Source: Anaerovorax odorimutans (GTDB lineage: Bacteria > Bacillota > Clostridia > Peptostreptococcales > Anaerovoracaceae). Taken from it: 64,000 bases of DNA. The stretch's first letter is position 1. Each line of letters starts with the position of its first letter. Both the position numbers and the translations under genes were made by a program. Shown here in pieces: positions 33,524-42,963 of this stretch. Below the pieces are notes generated by a model. That model ran no database searches, had not been told where the DNA came from, and saw only the letters and a list, made by a program, of their open reading frames with translations. The DNA is taken from NCBI RefSeq assembly GCF_024459955.1, contig NZ_JANFXK010000004.1, positions 124,001 to 188,000 of the forward strand, given 5' to 3'.

Positions 33524-36500
33524 TTATTTAAAATACTTTACACCGGATTCAAAGATCTGCTGATCCTTGTTTCCGTCCACATTCTTATATACATACTGTC
33601 CGATTCTCTCTGAGTGGCCCATCTTACCCAGCACTCTGCCGTCCGGGGAAGTGATTCCTTCAATGGCCATATTGGAGAAGTTGGGATTGAAGGCGATGTC
33701 CATAGACGGATTGCCGTCAAAATCCACATATTGCGTAGCCACCTGTCCGTTGGCGATCAGAGATTGCATAACCTCTTCACCGGCGATGAACCTTCCTTCT
33801 CCATGGGAGATGGGAATCGTGTGGATATCTCCCACCTGGGCGCCGGCCAGCCAGGGCGACTTAACCGATGCCACCCGTGTGCGGATCAGACAGGATTCAT
33901 GACGCCCGATCTTATTATAGGTCAGAGTCGGGCTGTTTTCGTCCGGATCGACGATCCTTCCCTGCGGCACCAGTCCCAGCTTGATTAAGGCTTGGAAACC
34001 GTTGCAGATTCCCAGCATCAGGCCGTCTCTGTTCTCCAGAAGATCAGTAACCGCTTCCTTGATTCTCGGATTGCGGAACACTGCGGTAATGAATTTGGCG
34101 GAACCATCCGGTTCATCGCCGCCGCTGAATCCTCCCGGAATCATGATAATCTGGCTTTCCCTTATTTTGCGTTCCAGCTCTTCGATGGAATCAATCAGCT
34201 GGCTCTGGGTCATATTGCGGATAATGTGAATGTCCGCCTGGGCGCCGGCCCGCTCGAAAGCTCTCTTGGAGTCCATCTCGCAGTTGGTTCCCGGGAAAGC
34301 GGGGATCAGCACCCTTGGCTTTGCGATTTTTACAGCCGGAGCTTTGGTGTTTCTCTCTGTAAAGGAAAGCTTTTGCGGTTTTTCGTCCGTATTGTCCTTT
34401 GTCCTTACCGGGAATACGCTTTCCAGCGGCTGCTCCCAGCGGCTGATTATATCGGAAAGATCCATGGAGACACCCTTCATCTCAATGATGCTCTCTTCCG
34501 TAGTTTTTCCAATTAATCGGTATTCTACGCCCTGTAAAATGGCAGCGATATCTTCACTGGCATCCAGCTCCAGCACAATGCCGCCGTAATCCAGTCCTGT
34601 GTTCTCCGTATCCGGCGCCGATACACCGATCTTATTGCCGACGGCCATCTTAACCAGGGTCATAAACAGGCCGCCTTCGCCGATGGCGGAAGCTGCCAGC
34701 ACCTTGCCGGCTTTCGTCAGCTCTCTTACTTTATCCATCGACGTTCTGTATGCGTCAAAGTCGATAATTCCCTCTTCATCTCTGGAGGACGGCAGATAAA
34801 CCAGCCGGCTTCCTGTTTTCTTCAATTCCGTGGATACTACCTGATCCGCATCCAATACCGCTACAGCAAAGGATACCAGGGTCGGAGGAACGTTGATGTC
34901 CATGAAGGTTCCCGACATGCTGTCCTTGCCTCCGATAGACGGGATTGCCAGTTCTCTCTGCACCCGCAGGGCTCCCAAAAGGGCAGCCATGGGTTTTCCC
35001 CAGCGCTTGGGGTCCTGTCCCAGCTTTTCAAAGTATTCCTGGAAGGTGAGGCGGATGGTTTTATAGTCCGCTCCCATGGCTACCATCTTTGTTACGGAGT
35101 CAATGACTGCGTACATAGCGCCGTGGAACGGGCTCGTCTTCGCGATCTTGGGATTGAAGCCATAGGTCATCAAGGTGGCGGTCGTTGTTTCCCCTTCCGT
35201 TACCGGCAGCTTGGCTGCCATTCCCTGTGCCGGGGAAAGCTGGTATTTTCCGCCCAGAGGCATCAGCACGGTGGAGGCTCCGATGGTGCTGTCGAACCGC
35301 TCGATCAGTCCCTTTCTGCTGCAGCAGTTGAGATCCTCAAGCGCCTCCTCAGCGGAGAAGGTCTCCGTCAGCGCCTGTGGGTCAAACCCGCCAGCTACAT
35401 CTACCGATGCCTCCTGCCTGGCGCCGTTGGTATCGAGGAACGCACGGGAAAGGTCGAGAATGAGCTTGTCCCTCCAGTACATTCTAACCCGGCCTTCATC
35501 GGTTACTTTGGCAACGGTGGTTGCTTCCAGATTTTCCTCATGGGCGTAAGCGATGAATTCCGCTTCTTTATCTTTTTCGATCACTACGGCCATTCTCTCC
35601 TGCGATTCGGAAATGGCCAGCTCTGTTCCGTCCAGACCTTCATATTTTTTCGGAACCAGATCCAGGTTGATATCCAGACCCTCGGCCAGTTCGCCGATGG
35701 CAACGGATACTCCGCCCGCTCCGAAGTCGTTGCAGCGTTTGATCAGTGTCGCCACTTCTTTTCTGCGGAACATTCTCTGAATGTTCCTTTCTACAGGAGG
35801 ATTTCCCTTCTGTACCTCTGCGCCGCATTCAAGGATGGAATCTTCGGTATGTTCCTTCGAGGAACCGGTAGCTCCGCCGCAGCCGTCTCTTCCTGTACGT
35901 CCGCCCACGAGAATAATCACGTCTCCCGGCTGCGGAACTTTACGAACAACGTGGTCCGCCGGGGCCGCGCCGATTACCGCGCCGATCTCCATGCGTTTTG
36001 CCACGTAATCTTCATCATAGATTTCGTCCACCAGGCCGGTGGCAAGGCCGATCTGGTTTCCGTAGGAGCTGTAGCCGGAAGCCGCTCCCTGGGTAATCTT
36101 TCTCTGAGGCAGCTTACCCGGAATCGTCTCGGAAACCGGCTTTCTCGGGTCCGCCGCTCCGGTCACGCGCATAGCCTGATAAACGTAGACCCGCCCTGAA
36201 AGGGGATCGCGGATCGCTCCGCCCAGGCAGGTGGCCGCGCCGCCGAAAGGTTCGATCTCCGTCGGATGGTTGTGAGTCTCATTTTTAAACATTACCAGCC
36301 AGTCTTCATCCTTGCCGTTGATTCTGGCCTTTACTTTTATGCTGCAGGCATTGATCTCTTCCGACTCGTCCAGATCGTGAAGAACGCCCTTCTTTTTCAG
36401 GTATTTGGTTCCCATGCAGGCCATGTCCATGAGGCAGACATCCTTTTCCCGGTCGCCGTAAACCTCATTTCGCATGTCCAGATATTCGTCAAAAGCTTTC

Positions 36501-37249
36501 TTTACCATGGCGCCGTAAGGCCCCTCTTCAAACCGGATATCCGTAAGGCTGGTGTTGAAGGTGGTGTGTCTGCAGTGGTCGGACCAGTAGGTATCGATTA
36601 CCTTCAGCTCCGTTATGGATGGATCTCTCTTCTCTTCGTTTTTAAAATAGTCCTGAATCACCCGAATATCGTCAGGGCTCATGGCAAATTCCATTTCTCT
36701 GCGGAACAGTTCCAGAGCCTCTTCATCTTTTTCAATAAAGCCGTCCATCGTCTTCACGTCCTCCGGAACCACGGTCTCCATTTCAAGTGTCTCCGGCTTG
36801 GCGTTTTCCGCGATCTGCGAATCCACCGGATTCACGCAGTAATTTTTGATCGCCGCGACCTGCTGTTCCGTTACCTCGCCTTCCAGCACAATGACTCTGG
36901 CAAACTTTACGGTCGCGTCTGCCTGAGCGTTAATCAGTTTGATGCACTGGGCCGCGGAATCCGCCCGCTGGTCGTACTGGCCCGGCAGGTATTCAACAGA
37001 AAAAAAAGTTGCAGAACTCAGCTCCTCCGGCATATGCTCATCGTAAGCAATGTCAATGGCTGGTTCTGCAAACACGGTATATCTTGTTCTTTGGTAGGTG
37101 GCATCGTCTATGCCGTCCACGTCATAGCGGTTTAAAATTCTTACTCCCTTTAATCCGTCTACATGGAGGTTCTGCTGAATGTCCTCCAGCATACTCTGCG
37201 CCTCTACGTCAAATCCCTTCTTCTTTTCTACATATATTCTTCTTACCAT
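33524..37249 (-). CDS. purL: Phosphoribosylformylglycinamidine synthase, single-chain
   Basis: Converts FGAR to FGAM (step 4). 1241 residues in one chain: PurS-like N-terminal domain, two synthetase halves (HTTFNTSLTD, FKNETHNHPTEIEPFGGAAT, FGAGGVSVAIGELAEG, SIGGKDSMSGT), and a C-terminal class I glutaminase with GICNGFQALIKLG (nucleophile Cys) and HGEGRF. This explains the lack of purQ and purS. The start MVRRIYVEKKKG was chosen because the family begins there and a purine-rich site precedes it; the frame is open 31 codons further, through the promoter-proximal leader. First gene of the operon. Confidence 0.96.
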   Translation of the reverse strand: MVRRIYVEKKKGFDVEAQSMLEDIQQNLHVDGLKGVRILNRYDVDGIDDATYQRTRYTVFAEPAIDIAYDEHMPEELSSATFFSVEYLPGQYDQRADSAAQCIKLINAQADATVKFARVIVLEGEVTEQQVAAIKNYCVNPVDSQIAENAKPETLEMETVVPEDVKTMDGFIEKDEEALELFRREMEFAMSPDDIRVIQDYFKNEEKRDPSITELKVIDTYWSDHCRHTTFNTSLTDIRFEEGPYGAMVKKAFDEYLDMRNEVYGDREKDVCLMDMACMGTKYLKKKGVLHDLDESEEINACSIKVKARINGKDEDWLVMFKNETHNHPTEIEPFGGAATCLGGAIRDPLSGRVYVYQAMRVTGAADPRKPVSETIPGKLPQRKITQGAASGYSSYGNQIGLATGLVDEIYDEDYVAKRMEIGAVIGAAPADHVVRKVPQPGDVIILVGGRTGRDGCGGATGSSKEHTEDSILECGAEVQKGNPPVERNIQRMFRRKEVATLIKRCNDFGAGGVSVAIGELAEGLDINLDLVPKKYEGLDGTELAISESQERMAVVIEKDKEAEFIAYAHEENLEATTVAKVTDEGRVRMYWRDKLILDLSRAFLDTNGARQEASVDVAGGFDPQALTETFSAEEALEDLNCCSRKGLIERFDSTIGASTVLMPLGGKYQLSPAQGMAAKLPVTEGETTTATLMTYGFNPKIAKTSPFHGAMYAVIDSVTKMVAMGADYKTIRLTFQEYFEKLGQDPKRWGKPMAALLGALRVQRELAIPSIGGKDSMSGTFMDINVPPTLVSFAVAVLDADQVVSTELKKTGSRLVYLPSSRDEEGIIDFDAYRTSMDKVRELTKAGKVLAASAIGEGGLFMTLVKMAVGNKIGVSAPDTENTGLDYGGIVLELDASEDIAAILQGVEYRLIGKTTEESIIEMKGVSMDLSDIISRWEQPLESVFPVRTKDNTDEKPQKLSFTERNTKAPAVKIAKPRVLIPAFPGTNCEMDSKRAFERAGAQADIHIIRNMTQSQLIDSIEELERKIRESQIIMIPGGFSGGDEPDGSAKFITAVFRNPRIKEAVTDLLENRDGLMLGICNGFQALIKLGLVPQGRIVDPDENSPTLTYNKIGRHESCLIRTRVASVKSPWLAGAQVGDIHTIPISHGEGRFIAGEEVMQSLIANGQVATQYVDFDGNPSMDIAFNPNFSNMAIEGITSPDGRVLGKMGHSERIGQYVYKNVDGNKDQQIFESGVKYFK

Positions 37250-37282
37250 GTTTCCGCCCTTTCCGTACATTTTTGGTATCAT

Positions 37283-37438
37283 AGGCAAATATTGTTCGCC
37301 TTTTTGTCGGTTTTTACTCAGTTTACGGAATAATTTTAGCATCTTTGGGCGACTTGTTCAATGAAGAATGGGCGAAAAAAAGAAGTTTTTTTGAAGTACA
37401 TCGAACGTTTAATCGGCATACAGGCTATATTGTTCGCC
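37283..37438 (-). promoter_or_regulatory. Purine operon promoter with PurR-box-like sites
   Basis: Minus-strand TTGAAC (37356-37361), 17 bp, TAAAAT (37333-37338). Upstream lie two inverted boxes, CGAACAAT (37429-37436) and CGAACGTT on the opposite strand (37402-37409), about 20 bp apart; their position before the -35 matches PurR control regions of Bacillus. A third GGCGAACAATAT lies between promoter and ATG (near 37290-37301), in an 18-bp direct repeat of the first box (GACAAAAAGGCGAACAAT). No purR gene is in the window. Confidence 0.65.
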
Positions 37439-37448
37439 TTTTTGTCCT

Positions 37449-38540
37449 TTATTCGTCTTTTTGGCTTTTCTGTCTCCTCGACAAAAGACAGGCCAGCGCG
37501 GCGGCCGTTACTCCCGCCGTCAGTTTGCCCGCCAGCAGAGGCACGATCATCTGCGGGCTGTAGCTGGCGGTAAATCCCAGATGATCCCCCAAAACAAACG
37601 CGCCTGAAACAGCAAATGCCATATTCATAACCTTTCCCCTGGGGTCCATGTCTTTCAGCATACCGAACATGGGAATGCTGTTGGCCAGGCTGACCAGGAA
37701 TCCGGCCGCGGCAGGACGGTTGATCCCCAGAAGGCGGCCTGCCTTAATCAGCGGCTTTTCAAAGAGACGGGTGATCAAATGCACCAGCGGAAAGGCCCCG
37801 GCCAGCAGGATGGCGATATTTCCTATAATAAGAAATACTTCTTTGAGAGAAGTCATACCCTCAAAGGCCGCAAAACCTGTAAGCTGGTCAACAAGCCCCA
37901 GCGCCAGGCCGATGATGCTGACAGTCACAATAAACCTGCCAAACCACACAAAAATTGTAATCAGCCTTTTTTCCCACTTCCACATTCCAAAAGCAATAGC
38001 CAGAGAAATAACAGCAATAGGGATGGTATTTCTCAACACCATCCCTGCTGAAAATCCGGCAGTCAATCCGCCCGTAATCACTCCCAGGGGAATTGTAATC
38101 AGTCCGGTCAGGATACCTTTTGCCAGAATCTGGCGGTCTTCGCCGCGCACGATGCCCAGAGCAACCGGTATTGTAAAGACGATCGTAGCCCCCAGCATGG
38201 AACCGGTTATGATTCCTCCGAGAGCCGCGGCCTGCGCGTCAGCTGTCATCTCTGCCGCCAAAGGCGCGCCGCCCATATCAATGGCAAAGAGAATACCGGC
38301 AAACATCGCCGGATCAGCGCCGATTTTCTGAAAGACCGGTACGATCACCGGACCCAGATACCTTGAAATTACCGGCGTCAAAACAAGCAGTCCCGCCATA
38401 GAGATCGTAAGCGGCCCCATAGCCATAATGCCCTCTGTGAATTTACCGCCCAGTCCGAACCGGTCTCCCGCGATATAATCGGCTGCGCCCAGCAGCGCGA
38501 AAAATACCATAATATAAATAATGATCTGATTGATGTCGAT
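37449..38540 (-). CDS. eutH: Ethanolamine permease EutH-like
   Basis: Multi-pass membrane protein (about ten helices) for ethanolamine uptake. Family phrases: IIIYIMVFFALLGAADYI, MFAGILFAIDMGGAPLAAEM, LLGATIVFTIPVALGI and GDHLGFTASYSPQMI. The start is odd: alignment with EutH (M-x-I-N-x-I-I) and a perfectly spaced GGGGAGGG site both point to codon 38540-38538, which is ATC, not ATG. The only standard start in frame upstream is TTG at 38582, which coincides with the predicted transcription start. No other eut gene is nearby, so it may serve a different pathway or a distant eut locus. Confidence 0.85.
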   Translation of the reverse strand: MDINQIIIYIMVFFALLGAADYIAGDRFGLGGKFTEGIMAMGPLTISMAGLLVLTPVISRYLGPVIVPVFQKIGADPAMFAGILFAIDMGGAPLAAEMTADAQAAALGGIITGSMLGATIVFTIPVALGIVRGEDRQILAKGILTGLITIPLGVITGGLTAGFSAGMVLRNTIPIAVISLAIAFGMWKWEKRLITIFVWFGRFIVTVSIIGLALGLVDQLTGFAAFEGMTSLKEVFLIIGNIAILLAGAFPLVHLITRLFEKPLIKAGRLLGINRPAAAGFLVSLANSIPMFGMLKDMDPRGKVMNMAFAVSGAFVLGDHLGFTASYSPQMIVPLLAGKLTAGVTAAALACLLSRRQKSQKDE

Positions 38541-38584
38541 TTCAGTTCCCTCCCCGGCGCTGCGCTGTTCCTCACGCCTCAAGT

Positions 38585-38613
38585 ATTATATCAACCTCTT
38601 TTCCTCAAGTAAA
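38585..38613 (-). promoter_or_regulatory. Predicted eutH promoter
   Basis: Minus-strand TTTACT (38608-38613), 17 bp, TATAAT (38585-38590), between the glycerate kinase stop and eutH. It suggests eutH can be expressed apart from the upstream genes, with a leader of about 38 nt to the ATC codon. Confidence 0.55.
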
Positions 38614-38623
38614 GGGACTCCTC

Positions 38624-39766
38624 TCACATCTGCGTCAGGACCCGATCCATTGTCCTTTCCAGGTCCCTGCGGCAGTTTTTCTTCAGCTCTTCTTCACTCC
38701 TGTAAATGCCGGGATCTGTCTGAAAGACTTTTTCCACTCCCAAATCGTAAATTGGCGATACGTCTCCTTTTACAGTTCCCACCACTGCAATCACGGGAAC
38801 TTCCGCTTTCCTGGCGCGTCTGGCTATACCTACTACGACCTTTCCGCCCAGACTTTGCCGGTCCAATTGTCCCTCGCCGGTAAAAATCACTTTACACTCT
38901 CTGAGGATCGTTTCAAAGTTCAGCAGATCAAGGATCACATCAATCCCCTGCTTCAGCTCCGCTCCCAGAAGCGCAGAGGCTCCCGCCCCCATTCCTCCTG
39001 CGGCTCCTCCTCCTGTGAGCAGGGAGACGTCAATTCCGGTTGCTTCCAGGATGCGCCGTGCGTAAACCCGCAGATTCTGGTCCAGCCTTTTCACCATATC
39101 AGGATCCGCGCCTTTCTGCGGAGCAAAGACGCAGGCCGCTCCATTGGGCCCGTAAAGCGGGTTGTCAATATCGCACATGGCTTCAATTTCCACGCCTTTC
39201 AGCGTTCTTTCGCACTCTGCGGTATCTATGCGGCAAATTCGGTCAAGGTCTTTCCCCGCAGGGATAAACTCCTCCCCTTTCGCATCGTAAAACTTTACTC
39301 CCAACGCTGCCGCCATCCCCGCGCCGCCGTCATTTGTACAGCTTCCTCCCAGACCCAGTATGATTTTTTTCATACCGTCGGACACGGCGGCCTTCATTAA
39401 CTCTCCCACTCCGTAAGTAGTTGCCGCCGAAGGATCGTTTTTTCCCTCTTTTCCTTTGGAAAATCCCGATACGGCGGCCATTTCCACAACTGCGGTCTCC
39501 CCGATCCTTCCGTAGCAGGCCCACATGGGCTTTCCGTAAGGGCCGGTTACCCGCACCGTTCTTTTCTTTCCGCCAAAGGCATGAAGAAAGCAGTCCACGG
39601 TTCCTTCACCGCCATCGGCGATGGGCACGCTGATGACCTGGGCCGCCGGATCGTGCCTCAGAATCGAGGCTTTCATGATCCGGCAGACTTCAATGGCGTC
39701 CATCGTCCCCTTAAATGAGTCCGGCATTAAAAAATATTTTTCTTGTGTCGGAGTTTCTCTATCCAT
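38624..39766 (-). CDS. Glycerate kinase (GlxK/GarK family)
   Basis: 380 residues, glycerate kinase type 1. Begins after a short tail with LMPDSFKGTMDAIEV; has PIADGGEGTVDCF, GLGGSCTNDGGAGMAAALG (nucleotide/substrate loop), LLTGGGAAGGMGAG and FTGEGQLDRQSLGGKVV. It phosphorylates glycerate, usually at the 2-position, to bring it into glycolysis. It overlaps the upstream permease by 8 bp; its ribosome site lies inside that gene. Source of glycerate is not shown; serine-derived or imported compounds are possible. Confidence 0.94.
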   Translation of the reverse strand: MDRETPTQEKYFLMPDSFKGTMDAIEVCRIMKASILRHDPAAQVISVPIADGGEGTVDCFLHAFGGKKRTVRVTGPYGKPMWACYGRIGETAVVEMAAVSGFSKGKEGKNDPSAATTYGVGELMKAAVSDGMKKIILGLGGSCTNDGGAGMAAALGVKFYDAKGEEFIPAGKDLDRICRIDTAECERTLKGVEIEAMCDIDNPLYGPNGAACVFAPQKGADPDMVKRLDQNLRVYARRILEATGIDVSLLTGGGAAGGMGAGASALLGAELKQGIDVILDLLNFETILRECKVIFTGEGQLDRQSLGGKVVVGIARRARKAEVPVIAVVGTVKGDVSPIYDLGVEKVFQTDPGIYRSEEELKKNCRRDLERTMDRVLTQM

Positions 39767-41351
39767 TCTTTACATCCTTTGATTCCAACTTCTTGTACAT
39801 TACGCCGCATACGATAGCTGCCGCCGCGCAAAGGCCTGCCGCTACAGCAATGAGCAGCATGAACGTATCAAAAATTGTTGCTGGTCCATAGACTTCGGCA
39901 TAATATGCCGGGTCTTCATATCCGGGCAAAAACAGTCTTCCAATAATCATCAGCACTGCCAGAAGCCCAAAGGCGAAAGCCAGGCGTTTTGTATCTCCCA
40001 CTGCCAGCTTCGTACGATTGTTGATGGGATACTTCTGCGGATCGTTCTTATACAGCCCTCCATAGGCCCGTTTAAACAGGATATAGGCGATCGGCCCGCT
40101 GATCATCCCCAAAAGCCCCAGTACAAAATAATCGGCTCCATTTATATACAGCGCAATGAAAGCTACGATTACCGGTATGGCGCAGAAGATGTCCGTGCCC
40201 ACTTTTCCCAGGCGGATCCTGTAGCGCCTTGGCAGATCCGGCTCGGTCCGCCGCAAAACGATCTGAGAAATCATAATCAGTGAATAGAGTCCCAGGTTGA
40301 ACAGAGCTACGATCGTAACCAGAATATCAAAGTTAAAAGCGCATAAAACCATAGATACAATCGCAAGGCTCAGAATCGCCACATAAGGTACGCCGTGTTT
40401 CTTATCGCACTTTGTCAACGCTTTCGGCGCCAGATTGTCTTCCGCCATTACGAAAAATCCCCTTGCTCCTGAGGCCAGATATACATTGAACATGGAAATG
40501 TTCGAAATAAAAGCCACCAGCATAAACGCCACGCCAAAAGCCGGTGCGTACTGCATAGCCACGTTCACATAGGAAACGCCGTTGGAGCCCCAGTCCTCCC
40601 ACTGGCCGATGGACCCAAGGGAAGCGACGGTCGGCAGCACATAGGTGCCTATGATCAGGGGCAGCGCTATGATAATTGCCTTTGGTATGATCTGCGGATT
40701 TTCCAGTTCTCCCGCCAGGCTGGACATGGACTCGTAGCCGGCATACATCCACATGCCGATGGCTATGCTGGAACCAATGCTGCCAATTGCGGTCTGACCT
40801 GTAGCGATCACCGGTTCAAAGGGATTCTGGGAGAAGTTCAAAAATCCGATAATGGCAATGCCCGCAAAGGCCACCAGGATCGCACCCGAAATAATAGAGC
40901 TGACAATCGCCACGTCTTTTACGCCCCTCAGATTAATCCATGTGAAAACAGCGATAATGACGATTTTGCAGATATAGCTCTGGATATGGTTCATCCCTAT
41001 GTAAGAAGCCAGATAGTCCGTAGCCAATACCACAAATACCGCTACATTGATATATATGCCGATATTTTTCAGCCAGCCGATCTGGAATCCCCAGAATTCA
41101 CCCAGCGCCCGCTGTACCCATCTGTAAAATCCGCATTCATCGGGAATTGCCGATCCCAGCTCACAGGAGGCCAGCGCAATGGGGAAAGCCCATACCAGCG
41201 GCAGAACGAGCAGCATGATGATTGTCATGCCCGGCCCCGAAGCGGAAATCATATCTTCAATCCCGTAGGCTCCTGCCGCAGTCATGGCATAGATCATCCC
41301 TACAATACCGATTACCCCTACCTTATGCTGTTTCAGTCCGTTACTGCTCAT
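39759..41351 (-). CDS. APC-superfamily amino acid permease
   Basis: 530 residues with about twelve membrane helices; the N-terminal helix has GVIGIVGMIYAMTAAGAYGIEDM in place of the usual GxxIGxG of the family, and CGFYRWVQRALGEFWGFQIGW follows. The start MSSNGLKQHK is fixed by a 4-bp ATGA overlap with the peptidase gene upstream. Coupling to a dipeptidase suggests import or exchange of amino acids released from peptides. Substrate cannot be told from sequence. Confidence 0.88.
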   Translation of the reverse strand: MSSNGLKQHKVGVIGIVGMIYAMTAAGAYGIEDMISASGPGMTIIMLLVLPLVWAFPIALASCELGSAIPDECGFYRWVQRALGEFWGFQIGWLKNIGIYINVAVFVVLATDYLASYIGMNHIQSYICKIVIIAVFTWINLRGVKDVAIVSSIISGAILVAFAGIAIIGFLNFSQNPFEPVIATGQTAIGSIGSSIAIGMWMYAGYESMSSLAGELENPQIIPKAIIIALPLIIGTYVLPTVASLGSIGQWEDWGSNGVSYVNVAMQYAPAFGVAFMLVAFISNISMFNVYLASGARGFFVMAEDNLAPKALTKCDKKHGVPYVAILSLAIVSMVLCAFNFDILVTIVALFNLGLYSLIMISQIVLRRTEPDLPRRYRIRLGKVGTDIFCAIPVIVAFIALYINGADYFVLGLLGMISGPIAYILFKRAYGGLYKNDPQKYPINNRTKLAVGDTKRLAFAFGLLAVLMIIGRLFLPGYEDPAYYAEVYGPATIFDTFMLLIAVAAGLCAAAAIVCGVMYKKLESKDVKNG

Positions 41352-42754
41352 TTTTCTACCCTTTCTATCAAACTCTGATCGTACGGCATTCCGCATCCCG
41401 CGGCTGAATCCCTGAAATAATCCAGCATCAGATAGTTGATTCTCGTATGGGGCAGCTGTTTTTTGATCTTTTCAGTCAGGGCTTTTGCCGCCTCCAGACT
41501 CTGGGTAAAGGCCTCCTGTGACAGATTTTTCAGTTTCTCCTGATTTCCGTCATATTCTTTTTTCGCGTTTTCCACCTGCTGAATAAACTGGTCTTCCATA
41601 GGCAGGAAGACTTCCTTTGCCAGCGGAGCGAAGTCATCGTAGCTCAAAGCGATATACCGTTCCAGCTGTGTGAAAGTCCACCACGGACTGTTGGCACTGT
41701 ACATGCCGTCAGCAATGGCCAGCTCCTGCGGAATCCATCCTATATTGAACTTCGGCGTAAAGATCGAGCAGCACGGAGGCGCCATGCTCCCCCAGTAGAC
41801 AAACTTAAAGGGATCCTCTGCGTTTTTATCCAGGGAGCACACTACGCTGGCCGCGGACGCGCAGCCGTTCATTCCGCCCGGATGACAACAGATCGTCGGC
41901 ATCTTGGAAGTGGCGATATCGTAAGGCAGCGGCTTGCGGTAATCGGCATCGTAATGATCTCTCAGATTATTCATCATCATTTTTACGGTAAAGGGCTCTC
42001 TCCCCGTCATCAGCTCCTCCTGCCGGATATACCGGAAATATGCTTCGCCATCCTCGTAATCACAGTCGGAGATGGAGAAGGTCTGGCTGATGTTGATGCG
42101 GTCCTCTTTTCTGCACCATCCCTTTTGGGAGGCCTCTTCAATTACCTTGCTGCCGATCATTTGATAGTCATCGGTCAGTGCGTAGATATTTCCAATGTGC
42201 CCTACATGTTCGATCTTCCTGGCAGCCCACATCCGCTGGCAGGATTCGAACATATATGCCTCTTCACAGTCAGCTATGATATAGTTGGCGTTGAAATACT
42301 GCGGGCGGATCAGCGGGTCCCCGCCTGTTCCGTAGGTTTCCAGCAGTTCGCCGATAATCTCCACGGCCTTTGCCGCGCTGTCCGCACGTTCCAGAGCCAG
42401 CCTGAGCATGTCCATGCCGATCAGTCCCCACTGGCGTTCCGGCGTTTCTCTGCCCGTAACCGCCTCGTTGCCGATCATGACACCTTTTTCATTGATTCCG
42501 TGTTCAAAACCGAAAATATTATATGGTCTTGAGCCGATATATCCGTAGGTATGTCTGACCTGGGGAATCTTAATATAGGTACATTGTACCATATCTCCCT
42601 GCCTGTGATCCGCAGGCGGATAATATTCCAGCGGCTGTGATTCGTTGACCGGACGGTCGCTGTTCTTGCCAAAGATAATATCTCCCTGTTTAGTGGCACT
42701 TTGAAGCGCGATCAGTGTGGAACATGATCTGCTGGTGCCGGCGCTTTTTTTCAT
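41348..42754 (-). CDS. C69-family dipeptidase
   Basis: 468-residue Ntn hydrolase of the PepD/secernin type. The likely nucleophile is Cys11 in SRSCSTLIALQSATKQG; the FGKNSDRPVNESQPL segment and GFEHGINEKGVMIGNEAV, EAYMFESC and the C-terminal half follow the family. It is predicted cytoplasmic: no signal peptide with the start chosen (MKKSAGTSRS behind GGAGGTAGG); the open frame upstream is spurious. It cleaves dipeptides of broad specificity in relatives. First gene of a run with an APC permease and glycerate kinase. A 9-bp hairpin sits just ahead of its ribosome site. Confidence 0.92.
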   Translation of the reverse strand: MKKSAGTSRSCSTLIALQSATKQGDIIFGKNSDRPVNESQPLEYYPPADHRQGDMVQCTYIKIPQVRHTYGYIGSRPYNIFGFEHGINEKGVMIGNEAVTGRETPERQWGLIGMDMLRLALERADSAAKAVEIIGELLETYGTGGDPLIRPQYFNANYIIADCEEAYMFESCQRMWAARKIEHVGHIGNIYALTDDYQMIGSKVIEEASQKGWCRKEDRINISQTFSISDCDYEDGEAYFRYIRQEELMTGREPFTVKMMMNNLRDHYDADYRKPLPYDIATSKMPTICCHPGGMNGCASAASVVCSLDKNAEDPFKFVYWGSMAPPCCSIFTPKFNIGWIPQELAIADGMYSANSPWWTFTQLERYIALSYDDFAPLAKEVFLPMEDQFIQQVENAKKEYDGNQEKLKNLSQEAFTQSLEAAKALTEKIKKQLPHTRINYLMLDYFRDSAAGCGMPYDQSLIERVEK

Positions 42755-42770
42755 TTTCCTACCTCCGTTG

Positions 42771-42799
42771 GGAGCATCCGCTGCTGAGCGGATGCCTCC
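42771..42799 (-). promoter_or_regulatory. Leader hairpin before the C69 peptidase gene
   Basis: A perfect 9-bp G/C-rich stem (42774-42782 and 42787-42795, GCATCCGCT) with a 4-nt loop, extended by GGA/TCC past one bulge. It ends ~5 bp before the GGAGG site of the peptidase gene and has no T run, so it may tune translation or mRNA stability rather than terminate. A TATAAT -10 lies upstream at 42825-42830. Confidence 0.5.
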
Positions 42800-42963
42800 T
42801 GTCCCATAAAATTGTTTTAAAACCATTATACAAATCCATGGAACAAATAGAAATGGGCATCTGCCTAAAAATAACGCCGTATTATTGTTACACGTACTAA
42901 ATTGCGACACTCGTACCGCCGCAGCAACGGAGTTTCATATCTTCCACTCATTCTTCCCTGCCC

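Noticed and set aside
37250-37448. Purine riboswitch before purL
   Set aside because: No conserved guanine/adenine aptamer core seen; PurR-box-like sites explain control better.
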